From the NCBI GenBank assembly GCA_003354055.1, contig PIVQ01000113.1:1-14498 (forward strand): 14,498 nucleotides of DNA, in the 5' to 3' direction. The position numbers and the translations under genes are program-made. The notes under the pieces are model-generated. The model had not been told where the DNA came from and did no database searches. It worked only from the letters and a program-made list of their open reading frames with translations. Positions 13,595 to 14,498 of the stretch are shown one piece after another. The number at the start of each line of letters is the position of its first letter. The stretch's first letter is position 1. This DNA is from Desulfobacteraceae bacterium. GTDB taxonomy: Bacteria; Desulfobacterota; Desulfobacteria; Desulfobacterales; Desulfobacteraceae.

Positions 13595-14134
13595 ATGACA
13601 GAAGCAGTTAAATCAGGGGATACCATTGCCGTAGACTACACAGGCAAGCTGGAAAACGGAGAGGTGTTTGATACCTCTGAGGGCAAAACCCCCCTGACAT
13701 TTACCGTTGGTGCAGGAATGCTGATTAAGGGATTTGATGAGGCGGTAATCGATATGAAAAAAGGGGACTCCAAAACCGTGACCATCCCGCCTGAAATGGG
13801 ATATGGCCCAAGAAATGAGGATGCCCTTGTGGATGTGCCAAGAATGCATTTTCCGGACGAAATTCCTCTGGAGGTAGGCCTTGAACTTCAGCTTCAGGAT
13901 CCCAATGGTCGTCCTGTACCTGCCAAGGTTGCTGAAATTACCGATGAAGTCGTTAAGATGGATGTTAACCATTTTCTGGCCGGTAAGACCCTGGTCTTTG
14001 ATATCACCATTGCCGATACAGGGCTGACCCCGCCACCGGCTCAAGATTGCGGCTGCGGTTGCGGTACAGATGCTGAAGACTGCGGTACAGACAAAGATTG
14101 CGGCTCAGGCTGCGGCGGTGGTTGCGACCACTAA
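13595..14134 (+). CDS. slyD: SlyD-like FKBP peptidyl-prolyl cis-trans isomerase with Cys-rich tail
   Basis: 179 residues. ATG 13595 has GGAAGGA 8 bases upstream. The FKBP core (1-70 and 125-145) shows VKSGDTIAVDYTGKLENGEVFDTS, TFTVGAGMLIKGFDEAV and DMKKGDSKTVTIPPEMGYG. An insert-in-flap domain (about 72-125, with VPRMHFPDE and LELQLQDPNGRPVPAKV) follows, as in SlyD, which gives both prolyl isomerase and chaperone activity. The C-terminus (151-179) is a Cys/Gly tail with seven cysteines (152, 154, 156, 163, 169, 173, 177) and a terminal Asp-His, matching the nickel/zinc-binding tail of SlyD, though it is Cys-rich rather than His-rich. There is no signal peptide, so it is cytoplasmic. It is transcribed alone and ends at a strong terminator. 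Role in hydrogenase nickel delivery is known for E. coli SlyD and is only a guess here. Confidence 0.93.
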   Translation: MTEAVKSGDTIAVDYTGKLENGEVFDTSEGKTPLTFTVGAGMLIKGFDEAVIDMKKGDSKTVTIPPEMGYGPRNEDALVDVPRMHFPDEIPLEVGLELQLQDPNGRPVPAKVAEITDEVVKMDVNHFLAGKTLVFDITIADTGLTPPPAQDCGCGCGTDAEDCGTDKDCGSGCGGGCDH

Positions 14135-14186
14135 AAAATTCTTGATTCAGGTCTTATCCCTGAATACCGTTTGTTTTTGCGGATAT

Positions 14187-14224
14187 AAAAAGCCCCGGTG
14201 TATTGCACACCGGGGCTTTTTTTT
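14187..14224. terminator. Bidirectional intrinsic terminator
   Basis: AGCCCCGGTGT (14191-14201) pairs exactly with ACACCGGGGCT (14207-14217) over loop ATTGC. An eight-T run ends the + strand side and an A-run (14187-14191) gives a T-run on the - strand. It lies between the convergent FKBP and EF-hand genes and suits both. Confidence 0.95.
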
Positions 14225-14237
14225 GAACTGAATGATA

Positions 14238-14498
14238 TCAGGTGGTTTCCGGGACTGATTTATAATTTCCCATCCCTTTGTGGGCATCTTTAAACGCCTT
14301 CCACTCAACCTTGTTCAACTGGCCGTCCCCATTCTTATCCAGCATATTAAAGCCGGCCTGCTGGGTTCTTGGGAAAACAGCCTTGAACTCTTCAAAACTC
14401 ACGCCTCCGCTTTTATCCTTGTCCAGATCTTCAAAATTTGTGGTGGAGATTTTTCCCATTTTATGAGGATTGGAAGCGCCGTACTCACTGCCGCTGTT
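14238..14498 (-). CDS. EF-hand calcium-binding protein (5' truncated by window end)
   Basis: The - strand frame stays open from 14238 to the window edge. The ATG at 14459 lacks a Shine-Dalgarno sequence, and in-frame codons (NSGSEYGASNPHK) continue upstream of it, so the true start is probably outside the window. Two EF-hand loops are clear. DKDKSGGVSFEE has D, D, S at positions 1, 3, 5, G at 6 and E at 12; DKNGDGQLNKVE has D, N, D, G and E at the same positions. The pair should bind two calcium ions. Bacterial proteins of this type are often secreted or periplasmic; the N-terminus that would show a signal peptide is missing. Convergent with the FKBP gene. Confidence 0.85.
   Translation of the reverse strand, partial: NSGSEYGASNPHKMGKISTTNFEDLDKDKSGGVSFEEFKAVFPRTQQAGFNMLDKNGDGQLNKVEWKAFKDAHKGMGNYKSVPETT

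Noticed and set aside
13613..14044. 143-aa open frame on the - strand
   Set aside because: It is antisense to the FKBP gene and has no recognisable features.

Overview
The window looks like chromosomal DNA from an anaerobic Desulfobacterales-type deltaproteobacterium (Desulfobacter/Desulfobacula-like). This is an inference from gene repertoire, moderate GC and several c-di-GMP/PAS signalling proteins; no marker gene settles it. No tRNA, rRNA, CRISPR array or intact transposase was seen.

Layout. (1) 1-1477 (+): a 5'-truncated beta-CASP metallo-beta-lactamase RNA nuclease, then a 59-residue cysteine-containing small protein. A strong bidirectional terminator (1504-1521) follows. (2) 1541-3487 (-): three genes read leftward, namely a short STM3941-like membrane protein, a REC-HD-GYP c-di-GMP phosphodiesterase and an unrecognised 160-aa protein. 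(3) 3488-6220: a visibly AT-richer stretch. It holds a seven-helix membrane PAS sensor ending in a CxxC...CxxC module (-) and about 1 kb without an intact gene. That 1 kb contains a perfect AT hairpin and a stray copy of the 3' end of the LysR gene found further right. (4) 6221-7636 (+): a REC-REC-HD-GYP protein, bracketed by the two copies of the LysR 3' end. (5) 7714-11962: a LysR regulator (-), diverging across a 13-bp perfect palindrome from a two-gene aldehyde dehydrogenase operon (+). The operon encodes an ALDH7 (aminoadipate-semialdehyde/P6C dehydrogenase type) and an ALDH4-type P5C dehydrogenase. The junction between the two carries a 12-bp tandem repeat that repeats the stop codon in frame. 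(6) 12090-14498: a membrane diguanylate cyclase (+), a Pmp3/YqaE mini-protein (-), a SlyD-like FKBP prolyl isomerase with a Cys/Gly tail (+), a bidirectional terminator, and a 5'-truncated EF-hand protein (-).

Two themes emerge. One is c-di-GMP turnover: two HD-GYP enzymes and one GGDEF enzyme with an I-site lie within about 11 kb, with a PAS receptor lacking any known output domain between them. The other is catabolism of amino-acid-derived semialdehydes under probable LysR control. I see no clear evidence of a wholly new multi-gene system. The best leads are the duplicated LysR 3' end flanking the dual-receiver HD-GYP gene, the CxxC...CxxC output module of the PAS protein, and the in-frame stop-codon tandem repeat.
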